Source of the DNA: Verrucomicrobiaceae bacterium UBA7681
GTDB taxonomy: Bacteria > Verrucomicrobiota > Verrucomicrobiia > Verrucomicrobiales > Verrucomicrobiaceae
Assembly (NCBI GenBank): GCA_002482965.1
Contig: DLGZ01000032.1
Location: forward strand, 14,428 to 78,427
Direction of reading: 5' to 3'
Length of the DNA stretch: 64,000 bases
Positions 51,990 to 59,820 of this stretch are shown in pieces. The translations under genes and the position numbers were made by a program. The notes below the pieces were generated by a model. It worked only from the letters and a program-made list of their open reading frames with translations. It was not told the DNA's origin and ran no database searches. How positions within the stretch are numbered: the first letter of the stretch is position 1; the number at the start of each line of letters is the position of its first letter.

Positions 51990-53156
51990 TCACTGAGTTT
52001 CCTTCCGCAAGACCAGGCGTGCGATCATGAGTTCTTCATCCGTGCGAATGACTCGGACTTTCACCTGACCCGAGACGGTGGAAATGAGTGCATCATGCTT
52101 CTCATTGCGCTGCGCATTGATCACGATGCCAAGAAATCCCAGCCCGGCGCAGATGCGCGAGCGAACGACGGTGCAGTTTTCACCGATGCCGCCGGCAAAG
52201 ACGAGTGTGTCGATGCCGCCAAGAGCAGCGGCGAAGGAGCCGATCCATTTCTTCGCCTGATAGCAGAACAGCGCCACCGCCTCAGCAGCACGCACATCCG
52301 TGTCTTCCAGCGCCAGCAGATCCCGCATGTCAGAGCTGGTCTCAGAGACACCCAGCAGGCCGGACTCATGATTCACCAGATGCTGAAACTGCGTGGCGCT
52401 CATGCCATCCGTGCGGGACAAAAAACTGACCAGTCCGGGATCAAGATCACCACAGCGCGTGCTCATCACCAGACCCGAGGTCGGAGTGAAGCCCATGCTC
52501 GTGTCCATCCCCTGCCCTTCACGCACGGCAGCCATGCTGGCTCCATTCCCCAGATGCGCCAAAATCACACGCCCACTCGTCGCGGCGTGATCCCCGAGAC
52601 GTATGAGCTCCTCCATCAGATACGCATAGGACAAACCGTGAAAGCCATAGCGCTGCACTCCCTTGGCTTCATACCGTCGTGGGACCGCCATCATCTTGGC
52701 CACGCGCGGCATGGACTGATGGAAGGCCGTGTCGAAACAGGCGGTCTGCGTCATCTGCGGGTGGCGCTTTTGAATCGCCTCAATCAGCTCAATCTCACGC
52801 GGCAGATGCTCCGGGTCATAAAAGCGGATGCTGCGCAGTTCTTCCAGCAACTCCTCGGTAATCCGTTCCGGTGCCGTGTGGTGCATGCCATGCACGATGC
52901 GATGCCCCACGGCGGTCACGCGTTTAAACACAGGCTGAAGCTCCAGCCAGTTCAGCAGAAACTCCGTCGCGGCAGTTCCCTCGGGCACCACGAGACTTTC
53001 ACCGGCGCCTCCCGCGTCCTTGAAAGTTAATGTCGCATCTGGGGAGCCAATGCGGTCCACCTTGCCATGGAGCTGTTTCTCCAGCGTCCCACCCGCCTGA
53101 AAAAAAGCAAAGCGGATGCTGGAAGACCCCGCATTGATCGTGAGAATGTAGCGCAT
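51990..53156 (-). CDS. ackA: Acetate kinase
   Basis: 388 residues, normal length. It converts acetyl phosphate and ADP to acetate and ATP. Visible motifs: ILTINAGSSSIRFAFF, AVGHRIVHGMHHTAPE, ACFDTAFHQSMPRVAKMMA, RYGFHGLSYAYLMEEL, VILAHLGNGASMAAVREGQG, DTSMGFTPTSGLVMSTRCGD and DTLVFAGGIGENCTVVRSRI. It lies directly upstream of the phosphoketolase gene, whose product it uses. It is preceded by the small acidic gene with the operator in front. Confidence 0.95.
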   Translation of the reverse strand: MRYILTINAGSSSIRFAFFQAGGTLEKQLHGKVDRIGSPDATLTFKDAGGAGESLVVPEGTAATEFLLNWLELQPVFKRVTAVGHRIVHGMHHTAPERITEELLEELRSIRFYDPEHLPREIELIEAIQKRHPQMTQTACFDTAFHQSMPRVAKMMAVPRRYEAKGVQRYGFHGLSYAYLMEELIRLGDHAATSGRVILAHLGNGASMAAVREGQGMDTSMGFTPTSGLVMSTRCGDLDPGLVSFLSRTDGMSATQFQHLVNHESGLLGVSETSSDMRDLLALEDTDVRAAEAVALFCYQAKKWIGSFAAALGGIDTLVFAGGIGENCTVVRSRICAGLGFLGIVINAQRNEKHDALISTVSGQVKVRVIRTDEELMIARLVLRKETQ

Positions 53157-53179
53157 CGTGGTGGCAGACGCGTTCAGCG

Positions 53180-53473
53180 TTATTCCTCCTTCGGCTTGTT
53201 GAGATTCGCGGTGAGGCGCTGCTCCAGACCCGCTTCGTCATTGCCTGCATCCACGAGTTGCTCCGCAATGGTCTCGTCGTTTTCAGCGGGCAGGCTTGCG
53301 ACGCGATGACTCCCAGCATCAGCCGTTTCATTCCAGGCGGTGATGCGGTCATTTCCGGGAATCGTTTCCGGTGCCAGAAGCGCTTTGCTTTCATGGGCTG
53401 CATCCTCCAGCACCTCTTCGTTGAGATCGTCGATATCCGAAAGTTCCTGCGTCGTCTTGATCGTGGGTTTCAT
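53180..53473 (-). CDS. Small acidic hypothetical protein, first gene of the phosphoketolase operon
   Basis: 97 residues from the ATG at 53473, chosen because the operator at 53510-53526 lies 37 bp before it; the longer start (53503) would leave no leader. It is very acidic (LSDIDDLNEEVLEDAAHES, ENDETIAEQLVDAGNDEAG) with no membrane helix and probably disordered or helical. No family is recognised. It may be a stress or regulatory partner of the enzymes. Confidence 0.65.
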   Translation of the reverse strand: MKPTIKTTQELSDIDDLNEEVLEDAAHESKALLAPETIPGNDRITAWNETADAGSHRVASLPAENDETIAEQLVDAGNDEAGLEQRLTANLNKPKEE

Positions 53474-53509
53474 AGTGGCACACCCTTCACGCCATGGGTG
53501 CATGCAGCC

Positions 53510-53526
53510 ATGGGGTCTTCACCCCA
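53510..53526 (-). promoter_or_regulatory. Palindromic operator of the phosphoketolase operon
   Basis: ATGGGGT-CTTC-ACCCCA, a perfect inverted repeat with a 4-bp spacer. It lies 37 bp before the first gene of the operon. The expected -10 position (about 53482-53487, AAGGGT on the minus strand) is poor, so if a promoter is here it must depend strongly on the activator. GCCATGGG occurs twice nearby (53491 and 53508). Confidence 0.65.
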
Positions 53527-53610
53527 AACAGGGAAAGCATGAAAGCCGCCTTGTTCCTGCGGAACAAGGCCCCGTGCGTTTCCACCCAACCTTGTACCTC
53601 AGCAACAAGG

Positions 53611-55377
53611 CTACTTTTTTGCCACCTTCCCCTTCTTAACTCTCTTCGCCGGGCTCACAGCCTCGCCCACGGGAATCACCGCACGGATCGTCGTTCCCTT
53701 GCCGCTCGCGGACACAATGCTGAACATACCGTTGACCATTTCCACACGTTCGCGCATGCCGGTGAGTCCGAGGCGCTGGCTCCACTGGGGGGATGAAAGA
53801 AGTTCCACGTCGAATGCCTTGCCATCGTCCGTGATCTCCAGGCACACACCTCCGTGCGCAAGACGCAGGCTCACGCTCACATTCTTCGCCTTCGCATGCT
53901 TGCCCACATTCACGAGTGCTTCCTGCGCCACGCGGTACAGCACAGTGCGCTTGTCGTTGTCCAGGGTCTCAACACTGGGAGAGGCGGTGAAGTGGATCTT
54001 GCGGCCTTTAAATTTGGGAATTTCATCAATGTAGGTGCGCAGAGTCGGGATCAGGCCCAGTTGGTCCAGCATCGCAGGCCGTAGCTCTCGCGCATAGTCG
54101 TGGACAATTTTCACGGACTTCTCCACCAGCTCACGCACCGGGGCCATGGTCAGCGCATCGACCCCCGCCGTGCGGGTGAAAACCGCCAGCCGCACATTGA
54201 TGCCGATCAGCACCTGGCTGATTTTATCATGCAGCTCATGGCTGATCTCCTTGCGCTGATTCTCCAGTGCCAGAAGGTTCTGGTGGGCCGACTCGCGCAG
54301 TTTTTGCTGCAGCAGTCGCGATTGATTCAGGAGTTCCAGCGCGTGCTGCTCACTCATCTTGAGGGTGGCCTCCACCGCCTCACGGTGGATGATCTCCTGC
54401 TTGAGCTTCGCATTGGAGGCGGCCAGCACTTCGACGCGTCGCTGGGCTTCCTCCGCACGCTTGCGCTCGGTGATGTCGTTGAAAAAGCAGACCACGCGGT
54501 GATCTCCCGAAGGCAGCGTGACCCGCTGAATCTGCCATTCATAGGCCTCCGTCACCCCGGTGTCCTTGCGCCGCTCGACAAACTCCGGCGACTGATACGG
54601 CTCCCCGGTCTTCAGCGTGTGCCGGAAACGCTTCTCGGCGGCATCTGCCACCCGCTTCGGCCAGAGAATACGGATGACTTCGGAAAAGCATCGCCCAAGC
54701 AGGGGCTGGATGTTGTTGAACAACGGCATCGCCCGGGGATTGATCTGGACCAGGCGCAGATCGTCATCCACGACATAGACGCCAATGGGAGCCTTGCCCA
54801 GCAGTGCCGCAAACAGCGCCTCGTTGCGGCGCAGGATGTCCTCCACTCGTTTGCGATCCGTGATGTCCATGACCACGGCGTGGCACTCGCGCTCGTTGAT
54901 CTGACGCTTGGCCGCGATGTTGACGACGAGAGGCGGCTGGCCCCCACGCAGCAGCTCAAAGTCGCCCGACTTCCGCACATCATCCTCAAAGACCTGCGCC
55001 AGGAAGTCATTGAAGTTCCGGCGGTCCCGGGGATCCAGCAGCACGCCAAAGCGCTGGCCCAGCAGCCTGGAGCGCTGCAAGCCGACCATGGTGGTGCCGG
55101 TGAGATTGACCTGCCGGATCGTGCCGTCGTTGGTGAGGGTGAAATAACCGACAGGGGCGAAGTCGTAGAGTTCGGTGAACTTCTCCAACCCTTCGTCCAC
55201 CTCGGCCTTGGTGAGCTTGAGCTCTTCGTTTTGCAGTTCCAGCTCGATCTGGTGGATCTGCAGCTCCTGCAGCGTGCGCTGCGCGTCCGCGTGGTCTGCC
55301 ACGGTCAGCGTTTTCGCCGGCTGCTCGCGCATCCGGCGTTCCGCACGGCGGCGCAGTTCGGTGGTGGCTGCTTTCAT
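53611..55377 (-). CDS. PAS-PAS sensor histidine kinase of the NarL-partner type
   Basis: 588 residues, soluble. An N-terminal coiled coil (ELQIHQIELELQNEELKLTK) leads to a first PAS domain (APVGYFTLTNDGTIRQVN), a second PAS (APIGVYVVDDDLRLVQIN) and then HisKA_3 with KEISHELHDKISQVLIGINV (phospho-His near residue 383) and YARELRPAMLDQLGL. The HATPase_c domain has LYRVAQEALVNVGKHAKA and LGLTGMRERVEM. This class phosphorylates LuxR/NarL-type response regulators. Its start overlaps the stop of the CheB-CheR gene as ATGA. No heme or iron-sulfur motif is visible, so the PAS ligand is unknown. Confidence 0.92.
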   Translation of the reverse strand: MKAATTELRRRAERRMREQPAKTLTVADHADAQRTLQELQIHQIELELQNEELKLTKAEVDEGLEKFTELYDFAPVGYFTLTNDGTIRQVNLTGTTMVGLQRSRLLGQRFGVLLDPRDRRNFNDFLAQVFEDDVRKSGDFELLRGGQPPLVVNIAAKRQINERECHAVVMDITDRKRVEDILRRNEALFAALLGKAPIGVYVVDDDLRLVQINPRAMPLFNNIQPLLGRCFSEVIRILWPKRVADAAEKRFRHTLKTGEPYQSPEFVERRKDTGVTEAYEWQIQRVTLPSGDHRVVCFFNDITERKRAEEAQRRVEVLAASNAKLKQEIIHREAVEATLKMSEQHALELLNQSRLLQQKLRESAHQNLLALENQRKEISHELHDKISQVLIGINVRLAVFTRTAGVDALTMAPVRELVEKSVKIVHDYARELRPAMLDQLGLIPTLRTYIDEIPKFKGRKIHFTASPSVETLDNDKRTVLYRVAQEALVNVGKHAKAKNVSVSLRLAHGGVCLEITDDGKAFDVELLSSPQWSQRLGLTGMRERVEMVNGMFSIVSASGKGTTIRAVIPVGEAVSPAKRVKKGKVAKK

Positions 55378-58094
55378 GATTTGGATTTCCGTGGAGGTGC
55401 GGCCCCGCTGCGGCGTTTGGAGCCGCCCAGGGCATTGTCCAGCGCGCGGTTCTGCTCTTCTGCGTGCTGGGTCATCTTGCGGTGCTGTTCCCGCAGCTCG
55501 GCTTCGATTTTCTTCGCCGCAGTGATGTCGGCAAAGGTGATGACCACGCCGTCGATGCGGTTGTCCACCGTGCGGTAGGGCATGATGCGCACCGTGAACC
55601 AGCGTCCGTTCTGCGTGGCGATGGAGCGCTCGCTGAAAACCAGCGTGCGCAGCACCTCGTGCGCGTCCTTGACCAGTTCAGGGTAGAGCAGGTCGGAGGC
55701 GAGGTCGGTGATGGGGCGGCCCACATCCGTGGCGATGAATTTGATGATCGTCTTCGCCTGCAACGTGAAGCGGCGCACATGCAGGTCGTTGTCCAAAAAC
55801 ACGGTCGCGATGTCCGTGCTGTTGAGCAGGTTCTTCATGTCATTGTTCGTGCCGGAGAGCTCGTCCAGCTTCGCCTGCAGTTCGGCATTCACCGTTTGCA
55901 GCTCTTCATTGAGCGACTGCATCTCCTCCTTGGAGGTCATGAGTTCCTCGTTGGTGGACTGCAACTCCTCATTGGTGGATTGCAGCTCCTCGTTCATGGA
56001 CTTCAGCTCCTCCTGCGAAGTCTGCATCTCCTCGCGCCCTGCCTGCACTTCATCACGGGCATGCTTGAGTTCATTTTGCAGCTCGCGCTGCATGGCCCCG
56101 TGGCTGGCCGTGGCCTTGCCTTTCGCAGGAGCAGGCAGGCTCTCGGCAGGGATGACCGTTTCAGTAAACACGATGAGGATCATGCCAAACAGCTCCTTCG
56201 GCTCATCCACGGCCTGCACCATGATGTCCACGGCACGTGTGTCGGACGGGGGCCCGAGTTTGATGCCTTGGGCGGTGACCGTGCCTTTCTTCCGGATGAC
56301 TTTCTGCAACGCGCTGGAGAGCTCGTTGCGCAGTCCGTCATGCGCCATGGCGATGACATTCCAGTTCGCCTTGCCGGCGGCGGGCTCCAGAAATTTGCCG
56401 GTTCTGCCACTGATGTAGAGGATGTCCCCGTGCTCGTTCACCAGTACTGCGGGCGGCGCGTAGCGTTTCTGCAGCATCTGATCGGCCAGGGATTGCAGGC
56501 TGGGAGACGGAGCACGCGCTGATGTTTGAGATTCCTGGCGGTTCGTCTGGGTCGGCACATACACGGCGGGGAAGTCCAGATGGCTGCTCTGCATGGCGGT
56601 TTCGTTGCGCTGAAAAATGCGCTCCTTCAGCGCCAGCGCGGTGAACAGGTGCGTGAAGTTGCCAATGCTCTCCGCACTGCCAAGAAACAGCACCCCGCCC
56701 GGGTTCAGGCTGTAATGGAACAGCGGAAACAGTTTCTTCTGCAACTCCGGGGTGAGATAAATAAGCAGGTTCCGACAGCTCAGGATGTCCAGCTTGGTGA
56801 ACGGCGGATCCATGATGAGATTCTGCGGTGCAAAGATCACCATGGAGCGGATCTCCTTGTTCACCCGGTAGCCGCCTTCCTCTTTGATGAAAAAGCGCGT
56901 CAGCCGCGCAGGCGAAACATCCGCCACGATGTTCTCGGGAAAGAGCCCCAGGCGTGCCTTGTCGATGGCGTCTTTGTCCAGATCCGTGGCATAGATTTGC
57001 AGGGAGAAGTTGTCCGTGGACTTGAGGGTCTTCAGCGTCTCCTTGAAGATCATGGCCAGCGAGTACGCCTCCTCACCGGAGGAGCAGCCCGCCACCCAGG
57101 CGCGCAGGGTGCTGCCTGCGGGCCGGTCTTTGAGCAGCAGCGGCAGCGCCTTGCTGGCCATCTGCTCCCAGGAGGATTTGTCACGGAAGAAATTCGTCAC
57201 GCCGATGAGCAGCTCCTTGAAGAGGATGCCCAGCTCCTGCGGATTCTCCTGCAGGTAGCGCACGTAGCCGCTGATCCTGCCCACCTGATGGATGCCCATG
57301 CGGCGCTCCACCCGCCGGTACAAAGTGCTGCGGCGGTACAGCGTGAAATCATGGCCGCTGTGCGCACGCAGCAGGATGACGATCTTCTCCAGCGCACTCT
57401 GCATTTTTTCATCCAGATGCAGTTCGGTCCTGGCAAGATGGGGCAGATGCCGCCGGTAGGCGATGAGTTTGTCCGGCAGTTCCTCAGCCGAAGCCACAAT
57501 GTCCGCCAGCCCTGCGTCAATGACACTGCGCGGCATGGCGTTGAACTTGGCCGTGGCCGGGTCCTGCACCAGCACGACGCCTGCTTTCTCCTTGATGGCG
57601 CGCAGTCCCAGCGTGCCATCGCTCCCCATGCCCGAGAGAATAATGCCCACGCTCTGCTCACGCTGATCCTGCGCCAGCGAGCGGAAGAAGAAGTCAATCG
57701 GCAGCCGCAGTCCGCGCGATTCCACGGGGGCCAGCAAATGCAGCACACCACGCAGCACGGACATGTCGCTGTTCGGCGGGATCACATACACGCAGTTCGG
57801 CTGCACCTTGGTGCGGTCCGTCACCTGCATCACCTTCAAGGACGTAGCGCGCTGCAGCAGCTCAGGCATCATGCCTTTCTGCGTGGGGTCCAGATGCTGC
57901 ACAATGACATACGCTATGCCGCTGTCTTTGGGCACATGCGCAAGAAACTGCACCAGCGCCTCCAAACCGCCCGCTGAAGCACCGATGCCAACGATGGGGC
58001 ACTCATACACCTTCTTCGACTGGGTTTTCCGGGGCGCAGGCGTGGCTTTTTTGACCGTACGCTTTCGCGCTGGAGTGGATGCGGATTTTTTCAT
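55374..58094 (-). CDS. CheB-CheR-PAS signalling protein
   Basis: 906 residues from the ATG at 58094. A basic tail (residues 1-30) precedes a CheB methylesterase domain: IVGIGASAGGLEAL with catalytic Ser near 40, IVQHLDPTQKGMMPELL with His and GMGSDGTLGLRAIKE with Asp. A CheR methyltransferase domain follows (YRRVERRMGIHQVGRISGYV, LRAWVAGCSSGEEAYSLAMI as SAM site, FMDPP-like LIMDPPFTKLDILSCRNLLI), then a PAS domain, a long coiled coil (ELKSMNEELQSTNEELQSTN) and a last PAS (NLLNSTDIATVFLDNDLHV). Such proteins may signal to a kinase by adjusting each other; here it is coupled by ATGA to a PAS histidine kinase. No chemotaxis receptors are in the window. Confidence 0.92.
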   Translation of the reverse strand: MKKSASTPARKRTVKKATPAPRKTQSKKVYECPIVGIGASAGGLEALVQFLAHVPKDSGIAYVIVQHLDPTQKGMMPELLQRATSLKVMQVTDRTKVQPNCVYVIPPNSDMSVLRGVLHLLAPVESRGLRLPIDFFFRSLAQDQREQSVGIILSGMGSDGTLGLRAIKEKAGVVLVQDPATAKFNAMPRSVIDAGLADIVASAEELPDKLIAYRRHLPHLARTELHLDEKMQSALEKIVILLRAHSGHDFTLYRRSTLYRRVERRMGIHQVGRISGYVRYLQENPQELGILFKELLIGVTNFFRDKSSWEQMASKALPLLLKDRPAGSTLRAWVAGCSSGEEAYSLAMIFKETLKTLKSTDNFSLQIYATDLDKDAIDKARLGLFPENIVADVSPARLTRFFIKEEGGYRVNKEIRSMVIFAPQNLIMDPPFTKLDILSCRNLLIYLTPELQKKLFPLFHYSLNPGGVLFLGSAESIGNFTHLFTALALKERIFQRNETAMQSSHLDFPAVYVPTQTNRQESQTSARAPSPSLQSLADQMLQKRYAPPAVLVNEHGDILYISGRTGKFLEPAAGKANWNVIAMAHDGLRNELSSALQKVIRKKGTVTAQGIKLGPPSDTRAVDIMVQAVDEPKELFGMILIVFTETVIPAESLPAPAKGKATASHGAMQRELQNELKHARDEVQAGREEMQTSQEELKSMNEELQSTNEELQSTNEELMTSKEEMQSLNEELQTVNAELQAKLDELSGTNNDMKNLLNSTDIATVFLDNDLHVRRFTLQAKTIIKFIATDVGRPITDLASDLLYPELVKDAHEVLRTLVFSERSIATQNGRWFTVRIMPYRTVDNRIDGVVITFADITAAKKIEAELREQHRKMTQHAEEQNRALDNALGGSKRRSGAAPPRKSKS

Positions 58095-58245
58095 GGCTCG
58101 TTCACGAGCTCCGCCTCGATGCCTCGGTAGCGCCTGTGACCCCAGCAGACTCCACGATGGGCCTCTTGTCGAGCACGGTCCGCGCATCTCCCATGGGCAA
58201 TGCACCTCAATGTGGCTGACTCTGAACAGGGTGGGGAGGCCTGGT

Positions 58246-58686
58246 TCATTGCCCCAGATCCCGCCGCTGCTGCAGATCAATGAGATGGTCCGAGAGAATC
58301 GGCAGCAGCGTCCGCTTGATGATTGCCTTCGCCGCCTCGGAAACGTCCGCATTTGCCAGGGCATTTTCATACTGGCTGATGCCGAGCTCCTCGCCGGCCT
58401 GCAGATTCTTCAAAACCGGGGATTCGCCCAGCAGGCCATCGGCCTCCCTCAGCGCCTCTGCAAAGCCGGTCCAGGTGCCGCTGTCGGAGGCAGGCTCCAG
58501 AGCACTGTCGGAAATAAATTTGCGCAGTTCAAAAACATTCTCCTGATGATCCGCGCGGATGCGTTCGAGCGCGATGTCGGCAGTACCATTGTCGAATTTA
58601 TCAATCACCTGGCTGTAGGTTTCAACGGCGGCGATCTCTCGGATCAGCAGCGCATTGCAGGTCTCGAATGTCTGGTCAGTGGTCAT
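58246..58686 (-). CDS. DUF2383 (PA2169-type) ferritin-like protein
   Basis: 146 residues. A four-helix ferritin-like domain: ALLIREIAAVETYSQVIDKF, RADHQENVFELRKFISD, AGEELGISQYENALAN and RTLLPILSDHLIDLQQRR. Glu and His residues in the helices could bind a di-iron site. Such small proteins are usually in general stress regulons and their activity is unknown. No copy of the palindrome is seen in front of it. Confidence 0.8.
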   Translation of the reverse strand: MTTDQTFETCNALLIREIAAVETYSQVIDKFDNGTADIALERIRADHQENVFELRKFISDSALEPASDSGTWTGFAEALREADGLLGESPVLKNLQAGEELGISQYENALANADVSEAAKAIIKRTLLPILSDHLIDLQQRRDLGQ

Positions 58687-58732
58687 GGAATGGGGGATTG
58701 AGGTTTTATTATGGCTTTCAGCCGCAGCTTCA

Positions 58733-58782
58733 AAAAAAGAGCTGTGGCAGTTGGGCGGGGGGTCGCCTCAACTGCCACAGCT
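58733..58782 (-). terminator. Terminator of the DUF4142 gene
   Basis: AGCTGTGGCAGTTG and CAACTGCCACAGCT (58740-58782) form a perfect 14-bp stem with a GGCG/CGCC extension near the loop. On the minus strand CTTTTTTTG follows directly. It separates the DUF4142 gene from the ferritin-like gene. Confidence 0.92.
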
Positions 58783-58853
58783 TGATGCGTTGAGAGGCGC
58801 GTCAGGAATTCAGGCAAACGGATCTGCCAGGCTCCCTGCTTCTCTCGCGCAAA

Positions 58854-59381
58854 TTACTTGGCGGCAAGTTCCGTGGCTGTGGCAAGATGTGCCTTCAGCG
58901 CTGGGAGCATCTTTTCAGCCCAACCCTTCACGTCGCTGTCCTTGGAGTCCTTGGCGGCGTCTTCGAAGTTGCTGACGCACTTCTTGTGACTGCTGATCAG
59001 GTCGGCGAGGAATTCCTTGTCGAAATCCGCCTTGGTGGCCTTTTCCAGATCCTGGAATTTTCCGGCCTGTTTAGGACTGATGACAGCAGAGACATCCACG
59101 CCCTTTGCGACTGCCAGAGCACTGAGATCCTTGTTTGCCTGGGTGTGCTCGGTGACCAGCATCTCGGCGAAAGCCTTGACGTCAGCGCGCTCAGCTTTTT
59201 GCACGCCAAGTTCAGCGAGCTTCACCACAGCAGTGCCTGCGGCGGATTCGGTTTTGACGAATTTGACGTCCGCTGCGTCGAGGGTGTCTTTCGGTGCTGC
59301 GTTGCTGCTCGCAGTGAAGAGCATCGCCGCGCAGAGGGCGAGAGTGGAGGTGGAGAACAGGGTGGTTGTTTTGTTTTTCAT
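58854..59381 (-). CDS. DUF4142 exported protein
   Basis: 175 residues from the ATG at 59381. A signal peptide (KNKTTTLFSTSTLALCAAMLF, cut at SNAAP) is followed by a ferritin-like four-helix DUF4142 domain: ADVKFVKTESAAGTAVVKLA, AEMLVTEHTQANKDLSALA, LEKATKADFDKEFLADLISS and HKKCVSNFEDAAKDSKDSD. These periplasmic proteins are stress-associated with unknown function. The operator at 59462-59477 lies 81 bp upstream. Confidence 0.9.
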   Translation of the reverse strand: MKNKTTTLFSTSTLALCAAMLFTASSNAAPKDTLDAADVKFVKTESAAGTAVVKLAELGVQKAERADVKAFAEMLVTEHTQANKDLSALAVAKGVDVSAVISPKQAGKFQDLEKATKADFDKEFLADLISSHKKCVSNFEDAAKDSKDSDVKGWAEKMLPALKAHLATATELAAK

Positions 59382-59461
59382 ATGGTTGCTTTGTTTGGTT
59401 GTTGATGACGCTGTTGTTGCTGTCATCGGCGGCATGCTAGAGTTCCCCCGCAACATTCACT

Positions 59462-59477
59462 ATGGGGTGAAACCCCA
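59462..59477 (-). promoter_or_regulatory. Palindromic operator of the DUF4142 gene
   Basis: ATGGGGT-GAA-ACCCCA, a perfect 3-bp-spacer copy. On the minus strand the -10-like TAGCAT (59434-59439) is centred 33.5 bp from the palindrome centre (59470). It is one of the four best examples of the shared architecture. Confidence 0.75.
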
Positions 59478-59524
59478 CTCTTTTCCCTCACTCACCGCTG
59501 GCCATGAAATGCCGCCACTACTGC

Positions 59525-59563
59525 ATAAAAAAGCCCCTCATTCGTTTCACGGAATGAAGGGCT
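59525..59563 (-). terminator. Terminator of the small membrane protein gene
   Basis: AGCCC-TCATTC and GAATGA-GGGCT pair around GTTTCACG (59532-59563). On the minus strand TTTTTT follows. It lies just after the small membrane protein gene's stop codon. Confidence 0.88.
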
Positions 59564-59582
59564 GATAATGGCGCACCCGCAC

Positions 59583-59702
59583 TCAGGTGCAGCCGCGCAG
59601 CACAAAGAACAGCAGCAGGATGGGAAGCGGAATGCCGAGCAGCCACAGCAGTGCCCAGCCAATTTTGCCGGATGATTTTTTGCGTGTGAAAAGTGTTTTC
59701 AT
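59583..59702 (-). CDS. Tiny membrane protein, 39 residues
   Basis: MKTLFTRKKSSGKIGWALLW, then LLGIPLPILLLFFVLRGCT. A basic N-terminus is followed by one hydrophobic helix with a Pro-kink and a Cys near the end. Similar 35-40-residue proteins occur widely in bacteria with no assigned function. The ATG at 59702 is chosen for this pattern; longer frames lack it. It has its own operator upstream and terminator downstream. Confidence 0.75.
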   Translation of the reverse strand: MKTLFTRKKSSGKIGWALLWLLGIPLPILLLFFVLRGCT

Positions 59703-59799
59703 AGAACTTGTTGGGGTTTGATGATTTGAAGTAGCTGGCGGGTTAAGTGAATGATGATGTTCACTGCGCGCATTTAACAGGCACTCTTCCTCCATCACC

Positions 59800-59815
59800 A
59801 TGGGGTGAAACCCGG
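59800..59815 (-). promoter_or_regulatory. Palindromic operator of the 39-residue membrane protein gene
   Basis: ATGGGGT-GAA-ACCCGG, a 3-bp-spacer copy with one mismatch in the last arm. On the minus strand the -10-like TTAAAT (59772-59777) is centred 33.5 bp from the palindrome centre (59808). Confidence 0.7.
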
Positions 59816-59820
59816 CCCCT

